From contig JAJRPJ010000008.1 in the NCBI GenBank assembly GCA_024280835.1, positions 271,730-335,729 of the forward strand: a stretch of 64,000 nt of DNA. Reading direction: 5' to 3'. Shown here piece by piece: positions 44,285 to 53,131 of this stretch. Source of the DNA: Candidatus Zixiibacteriota bacterium (lineage in GTDB: Bacteria; Zixibacteria; MSB-5A5; GN15; JACZUZ01). Each line of letters begins with the position of its first letter. Within the stretch, counting starts at the first letter, position 1. The notes under the pieces were generated by a model that saw only the letters and a program-made list of their open reading frames with translations, ran no database searches and was not told where the DNA came from. The position numbers were made by a program, and so were the translations under genes.

Positions 44285-45319
44285 TCAAGTTCGTATTCGC
44301 ATCTCTTGCAGAACATGGAGAAACGCTTCATCGGGCTCGCAAACAACATGCACCTCTTCGGCGGTCACAGGATGCGTAAATTGCAATTCACGCGCGTGCA
44401 GCGCCTGCCGTGGGAAATGTTTCAGCAAACCATCACCAAAAAGTCTATCAGGGCCGAAGAGGCCTTTATGCCAACTTTCACGTCCACCATATTCTGGATC
44501 GCCAAAAACTGGATGCCCCAGATGTGAGAGGTGGACACGAATCTGGTGAGTGCGTCCAGTTTCTAGCTCTAATTCAAGATAGTCATGACTGCGGAAACGT
44601 TCAAGCAGTTTATAGTGCGTCACAGCTCGCCTAGCGCCTTTGGAATCTTCGGCGACCACAGCCATTTTTCTTCGATCCTTGGTTGAGCGGGCTATCGCTA
44701 AATCGATTTCTTTCTCTTGCTCAATCATATGACCGCAAATTATCGCACGATAGCGACGTTTCAAAGATCGTTCACCTATCATCTCCTGAAGCGCCAAGTG
44801 GGTCTTTTCAGTCTTGGCTACAACGAGCAAACCGCCAGTATTCTTGTCGAGACGATGCACAATTCCAGCGCGTTCCCTGCCGTTCATTTCACTGAGGATC
44901 CGGGTATACGATAGAAGCGCATTGACCAAAGTCCCCGAGGTCGCCCCTGGCGCAGGATGTGTCACCATCCCAACTGGTTTGTTGACTACAAGTAAATGTT
45001 CATCCTCATAAGCGATATCCAGTGGGATATCCTCTGGCTCAGCGCTGATGGTTATCACTTCTGGAAGTGTGATTTTTATTTTTTCACCACCAGCGACCTT
45101 GAATCTGGCCACGCAAACGACACCATCGACTGAGACTTGCTCTGATTTTAAAGCTCTTTGAATCTGTGAGCGACTAGTGTTGATTTCAGCGCAATCGGCG
45201 AGGAACTTATCTATGCGCAGAGGTTCATCGAGTATTGGCACTTCAACGGAAATGCAATTGGCAATAATATTCCCAGTTTCCGTATCGGCTTGATTGTCGG
45301 TATCGCTATTATCGTTCAT
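44285..45319 (-). CDS. RluD/RluA-family 23S rRNA pseudouridine synthase
   Basis: A 344-residue enzyme with an N-terminal S4 RNA-binding domain (RIDKFLADCAEINTSRSQIQ) and a catalytic domain with Asp in GIVHRLDKNTGGLLVVAKT, preceded by NKPVGMVTHPAPG. The C-terminal GRTHQIRVHLSHLGHPVFGD box is typical of RluD. The usual Ser after the catalytic motif is Gly here, which is a tolerated variant. Probably modifies helix 69 of 23S rRNA; RluC-like specificity is the alternative. Follows pdxJ in transcription order with a 119-bp gap. Confidence 0.9.
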   Translation of the reverse strand: MNDNSDTDNQADTETGNIIANCISVEVPILDEPLRIDKFLADCAEINTSRSQIQRALKSEQVSVDGVVCVARFKVAGGEKIKITLPEVITISAEPEDIPLDIAYEDEHLLVVNKPVGMVTHPAPGATSGTLVNALLSYTRILSEMNGRERAGIVHRLDKNTGGLLVVAKTEKTHLALQEMIGERSLKRRYRAIICGHMIEQEKEIDLAIARSTKDRRKMAVVAEDSKGARRAVTHYKLLERFRSHDYLELELETGRTHQIRVHLSHLGHPVFGDPEYGGRESWHKGLFGPDRLFGDGLLKHFPRQALHARELQFTHPVTAEEVHVVCEPDEAFLHVLQEMRIRT

Positions 45320-45438
45320 AATGAATTGCTCCCATTTGATTTGTATGGAGAGCTTGGATGATACAATTCTCCATATCTACAATGTATGTAGAAAGAACAA
45401 TCTATGTAGAAAAAGGGTTGTTCTCAATCAATTCGCTA

Positions 45439-46158
45439 TCAAATTTTGCGGTCTATTTCGCGACGCATTTGGGAGACAGCCTGCTCGATACCAACAATTA
45501 CCGCACGATTAATCAGCGACCTGCCAACTGTTACCTGTTGAACAATATCAATTTCGGCGCATTGCGCAACATTCTTGTAAGTCAAACCTGAGCCGCAATA
45601 TATTCCTAGGCCAAGTTTGTGAGCAGAAGTGCAATTGCGAGCGATATCATCAAGTTCTGCCTCAGCCTCGGCAACTGAGCTAGCGCGCGAATAGCCCGAG
45701 GTTGAAAATTCAACAAAATCGGCTCGACAGCGTGCGGCGTTTTTGACCGATTCGGCATCTGGGAGGATATGATGCGCACAAACTACTCCAGCGCCGCGCA
45801 AACGCTCACTTGCTTCTGAGATGGCCTCGAAATCCTGATAGTCTAATGGCTCCTTGCCAGAGGGATCCACTTGGTTTTCAGCGATAAAAGTTACCATCCA
45901 AGGCCGGACTTCCAAAGCCACTGTCATTAAGTCATCATCAAGTGGCATTTCAACGATCAAGCGCGTCTTAACCACTTCTTTGAGCACATAAACATCACGG
46001 TCACGTATGAACCTGCGCGATGGGTGCAGTGTCACAGTAATCGCATCAGCCCCGCCAAGTTCGGCGAGCACCGCCGCCTGAGCGGGGTCGGGATCACGAG
46101 AACGTTTTCCCTCGCGAAGCCAGGTCAAAGAATCAAGTTTAACAGCAAGAAGAGGCAT
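45439..46158 (-). CDS. pdxJ: Pyridoxine 5'-phosphate synthase
   Basis: A 239-residue TIM-barrel enzyme that condenses 3-amino-1-phosphopropan-2-one with deoxyxylulose 5-phosphate. Characteristic segments are VKLDSLTWLREGKRSRDPDP (the PdxJ N-terminal loop), GADAITVTLHPSRRFIRDRD, CAHHILPDAESV-like region and LGIYCGSGLTYKNV near the phosphate site. Length matches the family. It shows the organism uses the DXP-dependent vitamin B6 route, which in turn supplies PLP to Kbl. Head gene of the run toward rluD. Confidence 0.93.
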   Translation of the reverse strand: MPLLAVKLDSLTWLREGKRSRDPDPAQAAVLAELGGADAITVTLHPSRRFIRDRDVYVLKEVVKTRLIVEMPLDDDLMTVALEVRPWMVTFIAENQVDPSGKEPLDYQDFEAISEASERLRGAGVVCAHHILPDAESVKNAARCRADFVEFSTSGYSRASSVAEAEAELDDIARNCTSAHKLGLGIYCGSGLTYKNVAQCAEIDIVQQVTVGRSLINRAVIVGIEQAVSQMRREIDRKI

Positions 46159-46505
46159 GGTATTTATTTCCGCACAAGTTTAAGGCTTCAAGATTGTTAG
46201 CCAGCGCCCACTGGTCACAAAGAATAAGGAACAGCTAGCGCTCCTTACCTATATTGCGAATAATCCCTAGTATTTGCAACGTTGAATCCACAAGAACGTT
46301 GAATCCACATCATCGGTTAACAAATCGAATGTAAGGTCTTGATGTTCAATTAGCTTAGCGCCTAAATAACGAATCAACTTGACGTGGACTGCTCTTGTCT
46401 ATATATTCCATCGTTCGACAAACAAAGTCAAACAGAGTCAACACGTGAAGTCAAACTCTAACAATCAAACCCCAACGTCACAATTTCAAAAGGAAGTAAA
46501 CAGAG
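46159..46505. other. 347-bp divergent intergenic region between pdxJ and a methyltransferase gene
   Basis: Holds the upstream regions of both genes. Visible elements are the 15-bp direct repeat at 46277-46308 and short repeats of agtcaaac near 46426-46456. No gene or RNA is recognised. Confidence 0.45.
46277..46308. repeat. 15-bp perfect direct repeat
   Basis: AACGTTGAATCCACA occurs at 46277-46291 and 46294-46308, two bases apart. Could be paired regulator sites for either divergent gene. Confidence 0.6.
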
Positions 46506-47372
46506 ATGGCCACAGAGCAACGAACTTTTGATCCTATAAACTATAAAAAAACTACACATCAGCAATGGGAATCCGCCGCTGGCGCTTGGCACAAATGGGG
46601 ACCATTGCTCAATAGCTGGCTTGGACCTGCGACCGAGACAATGCTCGATATGGCTGGCATTGTTGAGGGTAGTCGGGTTCTGGATGTGGCTGCTGGCGCT
46701 GGTGAACAATCTATTACAATTGGTCAGCGTGTCGGTCCAGGTGGACATGTCCTAGCCACAGATTTATCACCAACAATTCTTCAGTTCGCCGCGCAGTCAG
46801 CAAAAGAAGCGAAATTGGAAAACATTGAGACTCGTGTACTCGATGGTGAGAACTTGACCGAGCTTGATGGAGGATCATTCGACGCAGTTATTTCACGAGT
46901 CGGAATGATCTATTTCCCTGACCAGCAAAAGGCGCTGAAGGGCATGATGCACACTCTCAAAGAAGGTGGCAAAATAGCCGCTATGGTGTACTCAACTGCC
47001 GAAAAAAACGCATTCTTTTCGATTCCTGTTTCAATTATCAGACGCAATGCGAACCTTCCTGCGCCTCTGCCGCAACAACCCGGACCGTTTAGTCTCGGTG
47101 GTGATGGAGTTCTGGAAGCCGCTTTTCAAAAAGCTGGGTTGAAGAACATTGACGTGCAAGTGATTGATGCTCCCTTGCGAGTTAAATCTGTTACCGAATG
47201 TATTGATTTCGAAAAAGAGTCATTTGGGGCGCTGCATCAAATGATGTCTGGTTTATCCGAAAGCCAACAAGGCGACACGTGGGAAGAAATTGAACGCGAG
47301 TTACGTAAGTTTGAATCCGATGGTGGATTTGAAGGCCCTTGCGAACTTGTAGTCGCCTCGGGTGTCAAGTAG
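46506..47372 (+). CDS. Class I SAM-dependent methyltransferase (UbiE-like)
   Basis: A 288-residue methyltransferase. The SAM-binding motif I is RVLDVAAGAGEQSITIG, the acidic end of strand 2 is LATDLSP, and the third motif reads FDAVISRVGMIYFPD. The N-terminal part (WESAAGAWHKWGPLLNSWLG) occurs in a group of UbiE-like enzymes acting on small molecules or quinone precursors; the substrate is unknown. It has a good ribosome site (AAAGGAAG), stands alone on the plus strand amid minus-strand genes, and is followed by a strong terminator, so it is a one-gene transcription unit. Confidence 0.85.
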   Translation: MATEQRTFDPINYKKTTHQQWESAAGAWHKWGPLLNSWLGPATETMLDMAGIVEGSRVLDVAAGAGEQSITIGQRVGPGGHVLATDLSPTILQFAAQSAKEAKLENIETRVLDGENLTELDGGSFDAVISRVGMIYFPDQQKALKGMMHTLKEGGKIAAMVYSTAEKNAFFSIPVSIIRRNANLPAPLPQQPGPFSLGGDGVLEAAFQKAGLKNIDVQVIDAPLRVKSVTECIDFEKESFGALHQMMSGLSESQQGDTWEEIERELRKFESDGGFEGPCELVVASGVK

Positions 47373-47414
47373 CGCTAGATACTAACAAATATATTGTTAG
47401 GTAGAAACTATTGA

Positions 47415-47445
47415 GGTTGATGCAAGTGATTGCATCAACCTTTTT
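47415..47445 (+). terminator. Intrinsic terminator of the methyltransferase gene
   Basis: An 11-bp perfect stem, GGTTGATGCAA (47415-47425) with TTGCATCAACC (47430-47440), tetraloop GTGA, then TTTTT. A second smaller hairpin, CTAACAA/TTGTTAG (47382-47400), precedes it. Confidence 0.93.
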
Positions 47446-47463
47446 GGTTTGAGTCATTTTGTC

Positions 47464-48291
47464 TTAAGCGCAATTTGTATCAAGAGCACTTAGTAGCTTA
47501 ACGAAATCATTGATACTCAATTGCTCGGCGCGGATTCTTTCGTCGAACCCCAGGGCTTTGAGCATGGCAGTAACTTCTATGCGCGAGTATTTGTATTTAC
47601 CCATGAGGTTATTGACTAGTGTCTTGCGCCTTGAACCAAAAGCATTGCGCACGAGTTTTTCAAACTCGTCTGCGGAGTCTTCAGCGAACTCAGGATAGTC
47701 CTCTTCTGTGATACGCGGTGTCAAAGTGAAGACAGATGAATGCACTTTCGGGGGAGGTGTGAACCTCTCTGGCGCCAAATCAAAACCAGGCTCAACATTG
47801 AAACGTAATTGAGTCTGTATCGCTAGCGGTGACCAATCTTTGCTGTTGGGACTTGAGCACAATCTGCGGGCCACCTCACGTTGCAACATATAAACAACTT
47901 TCCCAATACTAGAGCGCTGGGAGAGTGTCCATTGCATTATCGGAGCGCTGATATTGTAGGGCAGGTTACCGACTACATACGCATCTTTTGCAATCTCAGA
48001 TAAGTCAACAGTGACAATATCCTGCTGAATAAAACGTAGGTTGTCTGCGCTGGCGAATTGTTTTTCTAGTGACGCAAGTAAGTCACGATCAAACTCGATG
48101 GCGATAATCTCTGAGGCGGGATACATGGCGACCAGCTCCACTGTCAACGCCCCGCCGCCTGGGCCAATTTCGATAATTGTTTTGGGGTCTTCACCTGTTT
48201 CATCTCGCAATAGCCCAGCAATTCGTCTTGCATCGGCAGGGAAACGTAGCAGGTGCTGTCCGAATCTTTTTTTGGCGCGAAAGTCGTTCAT
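47464..48291 (-). CDS. rsmA: 16S rRNA (adenine1518/1519-N6,N6)-dimethyltransferase
   Basis: A 275-residue KsgA enzyme dimethylating two adenines near the 3' end of 16S rRNA. Motifs are KKRFGQHLLRFPADARRI, IEIGPGGGALTVELV (SAM site), IAIEFDRDL and the catalytic VGNLPYNISAPIM (NLPY). Length is normal. It follows tatD by 22 bp, and converges with the methyltransferase gene across a terminator. Confidence 0.95.
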   Translation of the reverse strand: MNDFRAKKRFGQHLLRFPADARRIAGLLRDETGEDPKTIIEIGPGGGALTVELVAMYPASEIIAIEFDRDLLASLEKQFASADNLRFIQQDIVTVDLSEIAKDAYVVGNLPYNISAPIMQWTLSQRSSIGKVVYMLQREVARRLCSSPNSKDWSPLAIQTQLRFNVEPGFDLAPERFTPPPKVHSSVFTLTPRITEEDYPEFAEDSADEFEKLVRNAFGSRRKTLVNNLMGKYKYSRIEVTAMLKALGFDERIRAEQLSINDFVKLLSALDTNCA

Positions 48292-48313
48292 CAGATTATC
48301 TTAACCAAGAGTC

Positions 48314-49087
48314 TCAACCGAATGTTTCTACCAAACGATAGAACTTATTTGTCGTCAAATCTGTTTGACGCTCGACTTCTTGTGGAGTTAGCTCCTTGAG
48401 TTCGGCGACTTTTTGGCAGACAAAGCGGACATGCGCAGGTTCATTGACTTTGCCGCGATGTGGTGTTGGAGTTAGATACGGCGAATCTGTTTCGAGCATC
48501 ATTGATTGTAGCGGCGCGAATTTGGCGACGTCGGCCATCGTGGCGTTCTTATAGGTCACTACTCCACCCACTGAAATTATCCAACCCAAATCAAATATCT
48601 TGCGCGCGGCTTCAATGTCTTCAGAGAAACAATGAAACACTACGCTTGAAAGTTTGGAGCTAAAGTCGGACATGATCTCAAAAGCGTCCGTGAAAGATTC
48701 GCGAACATGAATCACGACAGGTGTGTCATTCTCCGCAGCTATTTCTAATTGCTCGCGAAAAACACGTTTCTGAATATCACGCGGCGACAGATCGCGATAA
48801 TAGTCCAAACCAATTTCACCGAGAGCGACAACTTTTGGATTTTGTAACAAATCGCGTATCTCTGTTTTTGTTTTGCTATCAAACTCCGTAGCTGAATGTG
48901 GATGCACACCAGCTGTCGCATAGATTTCTGGATATTTATCAGCTAAAGCCAGCGAGGCGTGGGAAGTTGGTAGGTCGGTTCCAATATTGACCATAGTGGA
49001 AATATTGGCCTCGCGGGCTCGTGTGATGACGTCCTCGAGAATACCAGCATACTGACGGGATTCGAGATGGCAATGACTATCTATCAT
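48314..49087 (-). CDS. tatD: TatD-family metal-dependent hydrolase (DNase)
   Basis: A 257-residue TIM-barrel enzyme with metal ligands in MIDSHCHLES, ALGEIGLDYYRDLSP, PVVIHVRES, VFHCFSED and LETDSPYLTPTPHRG. Family members have 3'-5' exonuclease and D-aminoacyl-tRNA deacylase-like activities. It lies between metG and rsmA, an arrangement found in many bacteria. Start ATG at the MIDSHCH motif, which is the usual N terminus. Confidence 0.93.
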   Translation of the reverse strand: MIDSHCHLESRQYAGILEDVITRAREANISTMVNIGTDLPTSHASLALADKYPEIYATAGVHPHSATEFDSKTKTEIRDLLQNPKVVALGEIGLDYYRDLSPRDIQKRVFREQLEIAAENDTPVVIHVRESFTDAFEIMSDFSSKLSSVVFHCFSEDIEAARKIFDLGWIISVGGVVTYKNATMADVAKFAPLQSMMLETDSPYLTPTPHRGKVNEPAHVRFVCQKVAELKELTPQEVERQTDLTTNKFYRLVETFG

Positions 49088-49173
49088 ATCAAGAAGAGTT
49101 TCTTAAGGAGGAGTTTCTTCAGGGTGACATTTCTTGAAACTGGAATTGCTAAGGTGTAATTGGTAGTAAAACC

Positions 49174-51099
49174 CTATCCAACCGAAGCGCCAACCGGAAT
49201 CTCTCCAGTGGGAGAGACAAGTGTCAGCTTCTTACCTTTTTTAGCAGCCAATAACATGCCTTGTGATTCAATACCGCGAATCTTCGCTGGTTTGAGATTG
49301 GTCACAACAATAATTTGTTTGCCGACAAGTTCTTCGGCGCTATAGAACTCAGCTACACCTGCGATTATCTGGCGCTTTTCTTTTCCAAGAGAAATCTGCA
49401 GTTTCAGAAGTTTGTCCGCTCCTTCAACTTTCTCGGCGCTGAGAATTTCGGCGACTTTCAATTTGACCTTGCCGAAATCACTGATATCTATTAGCCCATC
49501 ATCAGAGACTTTCCCCGCTTCGGCCTTCTTCATCCCTGATGGTTCAAATGCTTCTTGAATGCGAGGGAACAATGGCTCAGATAGTCTCACTGGCGCACCT
49601 GGTTTCAGACAGAAAAACTCTCTAGCTGAATCAAGGTTCAGTGAATCGGAACCCTCTCCCAGAACCTCGCGCAGTTCAATCATCTTGGACGGTAGCACAG
49701 GATATAACAAAATCGAAACAACACGCAGGACCTCACAACAAATATACAAGACTCCACCAGCTTCAGCGAGTCGGTCTTCTTTGATGGCTTTCCATGGCGC
49801 TGAATGGTCAAAGAACTGATTGGCTTTTTTGATCAGCGCTTGGGCAACTTCTATGGCTCCTTGAATGCGAAAGTGTTTTATCTCGCCGTAAGCTCTATCG
49901 GCTGCGTCCTCGGCTAGTTCCAACAGGTCTTGCGTGCTCGCAAGACCTTTATGCGGCCCAGGGAGTTTGCTATCAAACTGGCGCTCAATCATTTTCACTA
50001 CTCGTGAGAGCAAGTTGCCAAGTTCGTTTGCCAAATCGCTATTGTACTTTTCGGTGAAGCGCGCAACTTGAATATCGCCATCAACACCGAATGGGTATTG
50101 AGTTAGTAGCAAATAACGACTGGCATCGGTTCCATAGTGACTAACCAATTCGTTGGGATCAATTTGATTTCCCAAAGTTTTGGACATCTTTTGCCCGTCG
50201 ACAGTGAAGAACCCATGCAAAAAGATCTTCTCTGGTAATTTCTCACCAATCGCCAGCAACATCGCCGGCCAAAACAAACAGTGGAATTTGAGAATATCCT
50301 TGGCCATCAAATGCACTGTCTCGGCGTCACGCCACCACTTTTGAAACAGTTGCTCATCAGCGCCATAACCAATTGCGGATATATAATTAGAAAGAGCATC
50401 CACCCAAACATAAGCTGATTGTTTTGGGTCAAAAGGCACTGGGATTCCCCAGCTAACTTTTTCGCGTGAAATCGAAAAGTCCGGTGGACATTGCTCAATC
50501 AGTCCCAAAACTTCTTTACGGCGCTCAATCGGCAATATCAGTAACTCTTCTGTTTCAACTAATCGTTTTATCTCAGGGAGATAAGCGCTCAGGCGGAAAA
50601 ACCAATTGTTTTCAGAAACCAATTTTGGTTTGGTTTTGTGATAAGGACAAACACCGTCTTCGAGTTCTTTTTCAGTTAGGTATTTTTCGCAACCGATGCA
50701 ATAGAGCCCTTCATATTGCGAAGCATAGATAACATCCTCACCATCTGGCGTCTTGGCTGCTTTTAGTTTGGTCAGTATTTTTGTGACGGCCTCCAGATGA
50801 CGCGGATCGGTTGTGCGAATGAAATCATTCTCTTCAATTCCGAGCGTCTTCCAAGTGTCTTTGAAATGTACGACAATACTATCGCAAAACGCCTGTGGCT
50901 CCATGCCCGCCGCTTCGGCGGCTTCGGAGATCTTAGCCCCATGCTCATCACTGCCAGTTAGAAAAAATGCTTCTCGTCCGGCCAAACGATGAAAGCGCGC
51001 CAAAGTATCGGCGGCGACTGTTGTATATGAATGACCGATATGCGGACGGTCATTGACATAGTATATCGGTGTGGTGATGTATATAGGCCGATTCGGCAT
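49174..51099 (-). CDS. metG: Methionyl-tRNA synthetase
   Basis: A 641-residue class I synthetase. The HIGH signature is DRPHIGHSYTTV, the zinc knuckle is CIGCEKYL with CPYHK, and the KMSKS loop reads GQKMSKTLGNQID with Thr in place of the last Ser. Residues ~535-641 form the appended tRNA-binding OB fold (FGKVKLKVAEILSAEKV ... IAGVAEFYSAEEL). A ribosome site AGAGGAAG precedes the ATG. Co-oriented with ricT upstream and tatD downstream. Confidence 0.96.
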   Translation of the reverse strand: MPNRPIYITTPIYYVNDRPHIGHSYTTVAADTLARFHRLAGREAFFLTGSDEHGAKISEAAEAAGMEPQAFCDSIVVHFKDTWKTLGIEENDFIRTTDPRHLEAVTKILTKLKAAKTPDGEDVIYASQYEGLYCIGCEKYLTEKELEDGVCPYHKTKPKLVSENNWFFRLSAYLPEIKRLVETEELLILPIERRKEVLGLIEQCPPDFSISREKVSWGIPVPFDPKQSAYVWVDALSNYISAIGYGADEQLFQKWWRDAETVHLMAKDILKFHCLFWPAMLLAIGEKLPEKIFLHGFFTVDGQKMSKTLGNQIDPNELVSHYGTDASRYLLLTQYPFGVDGDIQVARFTEKYNSDLANELGNLLSRVVKMIERQFDSKLPGPHKGLASTQDLLELAEDAADRAYGEIKHFRIQGAIEVAQALIKKANQFFDHSAPWKAIKEDRLAEAGGVLYICCEVLRVVSILLYPVLPSKMIELREVLGEGSDSLNLDSAREFFCLKPGAPVRLSEPLFPRIQEAFEPSGMKKAEAGKVSDDGLIDISDFGKVKLKVAEILSAEKVEGADKLLKLQISLGKEKRQIIAGVAEFYSAEELVGKQIIVVTNLKPAKIRGIESQGMLLAAKKGKKLTLVSPTGEIPVGASVG

Positions 51100-51181
51100 G
51101 CTTCCTCTTTTCTGCTTTCCCTGCGTCGCTGAACTCTCTCAACAAAATGAGACTTCAACAGAACTATCTTCTAGACCAAGC

Positions 51182-52186
51182 CTAATTGCTCGGCGAAGGA
51201 TTCTCTTGACTACTTGCCGAACTGGGGGCAGGAATAATCACTGGACCCTTGGCTTGATCACCCTCGGGCTGACTGTCCTTAATTATACCTGTTGCTGACT
51301 TGCTGTCGTTTTTGCTATCGCTGTGGCCCTTATTCGCGCTGTTGGCGTTACTACTACTTTGAGAGCTACTACTTTGAGCGTTATTGCGTGGCGCTCTGCG
51401 AATTTGATCTGGTCCGACTCGATGACGTGTGCCATCTTCGAAACGCACTATAGCTTCTTCGGCAAGAACGTCAACTCGCTCAACCACACCTTGGCCAACT
51501 GGAGTTTCCACACGCGAGCCACGACCAGGGAACATCTTTTTGATATCCAAGTATTGCTTCTTCTCGAAACTCAAACAGCAACGTAGTTTCCCACAGAGAC
51601 CAGTAAGCTTAGACATGTTCATTTGTAGGTCCTGATCACGAGCATCTTGTGTGGCGATTTGAATACTCTTCATATTTGCGCGTCGACAACAAACTTCGCC
51701 ACCGCACATACCACAATCACCAAAACGACGACTTTCGTCACGTGGACTGATTTGCCTCATTTCAATCCAAGTATGAAAATGCCCAGCTAACTCTTTGACC
51801 ATCGCGCGAAAATCAACTCGTCCATCAGCGGTATAGAAGAAAGTCATTTTTGTGCCGTCGAATTGGATTTCCACATCCGAGAGCTTCATGGTCAAACCCA
51901 GTCGCTTGGCAACTACCCGCGCCTGAGCTTTGGCGGCAATTTCTCTTGGCCGAAAATCTTTATGCTTTTGGAGTTCAACGTCAGTTGCGCTACGAAGAAT
52001 TTTGCGCGGAGCGCCTTTTTGGCGAGGCGGCTTGTCTTTGTTCCAGCGATGCAGAACAAAGCCAAGATTTTCACCATTGTCGGTCTCTGTGATAACCGCG
52101 ACATTTCGGGCTAATTTATGATGATAAGTATTGGTGCAATACTCTCGCCGATGACCTTTGTATTCAATTAGAAAAAGCTCTGCCAT
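51182..52186 (-). CDS. ricT: PSP1/RicT-family protein
   Basis: A 334-residue protein of the PSP1 superfamily. The core has FFYTADGRVDFRAMVKELA, FGDCGMCGGEVCCRR and KLTGLCGKLRCCLSFE; these cysteines hold Fe-S clusters in Bacillus RicAFT (YaaT), which affects RNA maturation and phosphorelay. A KOW-like segment follows (FPGRGSRVETPVGQGVV). The last ~75 residues are Ser/Asn-rich and disordered, an extension not seen in short homologues. Position next to holB, metG and tatD matches common bacterial gene order. Confidence 0.9.
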   Translation of the reverse strand: MAELFLIEYKGHRREYCTNTYHHKLARNVAVITETDNGENLGFVLHRWNKDKPPRQKGAPRKILRSATDVELQKHKDFRPREIAAKAQARVVAKRLGLTMKLSDVEIQFDGTKMTFFYTADGRVDFRAMVKELAGHFHTWIEMRQISPRDESRRFGDCGMCGGEVCCRRANMKSIQIATQDARDQDLQMNMSKLTGLCGKLRCCLSFEKKQYLDIKKMFPGRGSRVETPVGQGVVERVDVLAEEAIVRFEDGTRHRVGPDQIRRAPRNNAQSSSSQSSSNANSANKGHSDSKNDSKSATGIIKDSQPEGDQAKGPVIIPAPSSASSQENPSPSN

Positions 52187-52393
52187 TATATATTTGTATC
52201 CAAAATTAGGTCTCAGTTATTCGCGCCAAAACCAAGAAAAGTGTAAACCACGCGGCGCGACTTTTTTGCAAGGTACAGCCCCAGAAGGGTGTAGGTCAAC
52301 CTTGATTACAGGAGAGTTTTGTGCTATTCAACGCCAATATTGAAGACCTACTAATCTTGCAATATGATTGTCGCTGCAACTATCGCGGTATTA

Positions 52394-53107
52394 TCACTTT
52401 CCTACATAGGCGCCGTTGAAGTAAAATGGAGCAACAGCATTACAGTTTACACTCGCGATGACCTCAATGTCCCCCTCAAATCCGCACTCAATCAATTCTT
52501 TGCCTGAGGAGCAATCTTTAAGTCTGGCGCTAATCTCCGACTTGTGATGTTGAAAAACCACCTCGGCGGTTTCTGCTTCAGGGGAGCGATTCCCTTTAAG
52601 GTACGAGATAACTGCTCCGGCCCCAAGAAGATCTTCATAGGCAGGCCGAAGACTAGAGTCATCTTTCCAGCGTTCGCCAGAGGCAATTACCGAGATTCTA
52701 TTTCCAAACGACTGCGCCGCCTGTGCGACGGCTTGACAATTGCGAAGACATCCAGCGAGAGTCGGTGTTTTTCCAGTAGCGAGCGTTAGTGTCGAACCGT
52801 TCGGTGATGGGAGAACTATGCGACTTCCGCTTCGCAGAGTCATCAACGAAACAGGGGACAGTGAGTATTGACTCTCACCTCTCCCTCCTGCCAAAACAGC
52901 GTTTACAGATTTTGCGTATTCCAGCGGAGATTCATCATTCCATCTATACGGAAAAACGGTGGCGCCTCTGGATGTTGCAACAGTGACAGCCGTAGAAAAT
53001 GACATCACATCTACAATAATAATCGCGTCACTGACAGGCGCTAGCTGTAAAACACCCTTCTCGCCCCACTCACAACGAATATCAAATTCTGACTGGTCGA
53101 ATAGCAT
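52394..53107 (-). CDS. comB: 2-phosphosulfolactate phosphatase family protein (ComB)
   Basis: A 237-residue protein of the ComB family, recognisable from CEWGEKGVLQLAP, AIIIVDVMSFSTAVTVA, GRGESQYSLSPVSL and IVLPSPNGSTLTLATG, with the later VIASGERWKDDSLRPAYEDLLGAG-type region. In methanogens ComB dephosphorylates 2-phosphosulfolactate for coenzyme M synthesis; bacterial homologues are widespread without other coenzyme M genes, and none are visible here. The enzymatic role in this organism is therefore unknown. Confidence 0.85.
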   Translation of the reverse strand: MLFDQSEFDIRCEWGEKGVLQLAPVSDAIIIVDVMSFSTAVTVATSRGATVFPYRWNDESPLEYAKSVNAVLAGGRGESQYSLSPVSLMTLRSGSRIVLPSPNGSTLTLATGKTPTLAGCLRNCQAVAQAAQSFGNRISVIASGERWKDDSSLRPAYEDLLGAGAVISYLKGNRSPEAETAEVVFQHHKSEISARLKDCSSGKELIECGFEGDIEVIASVNCNAVAPFYFNGAYVGK

Positions 53108-53131
53108 TGTTTCTTTTGTGTTAGAATTGTA

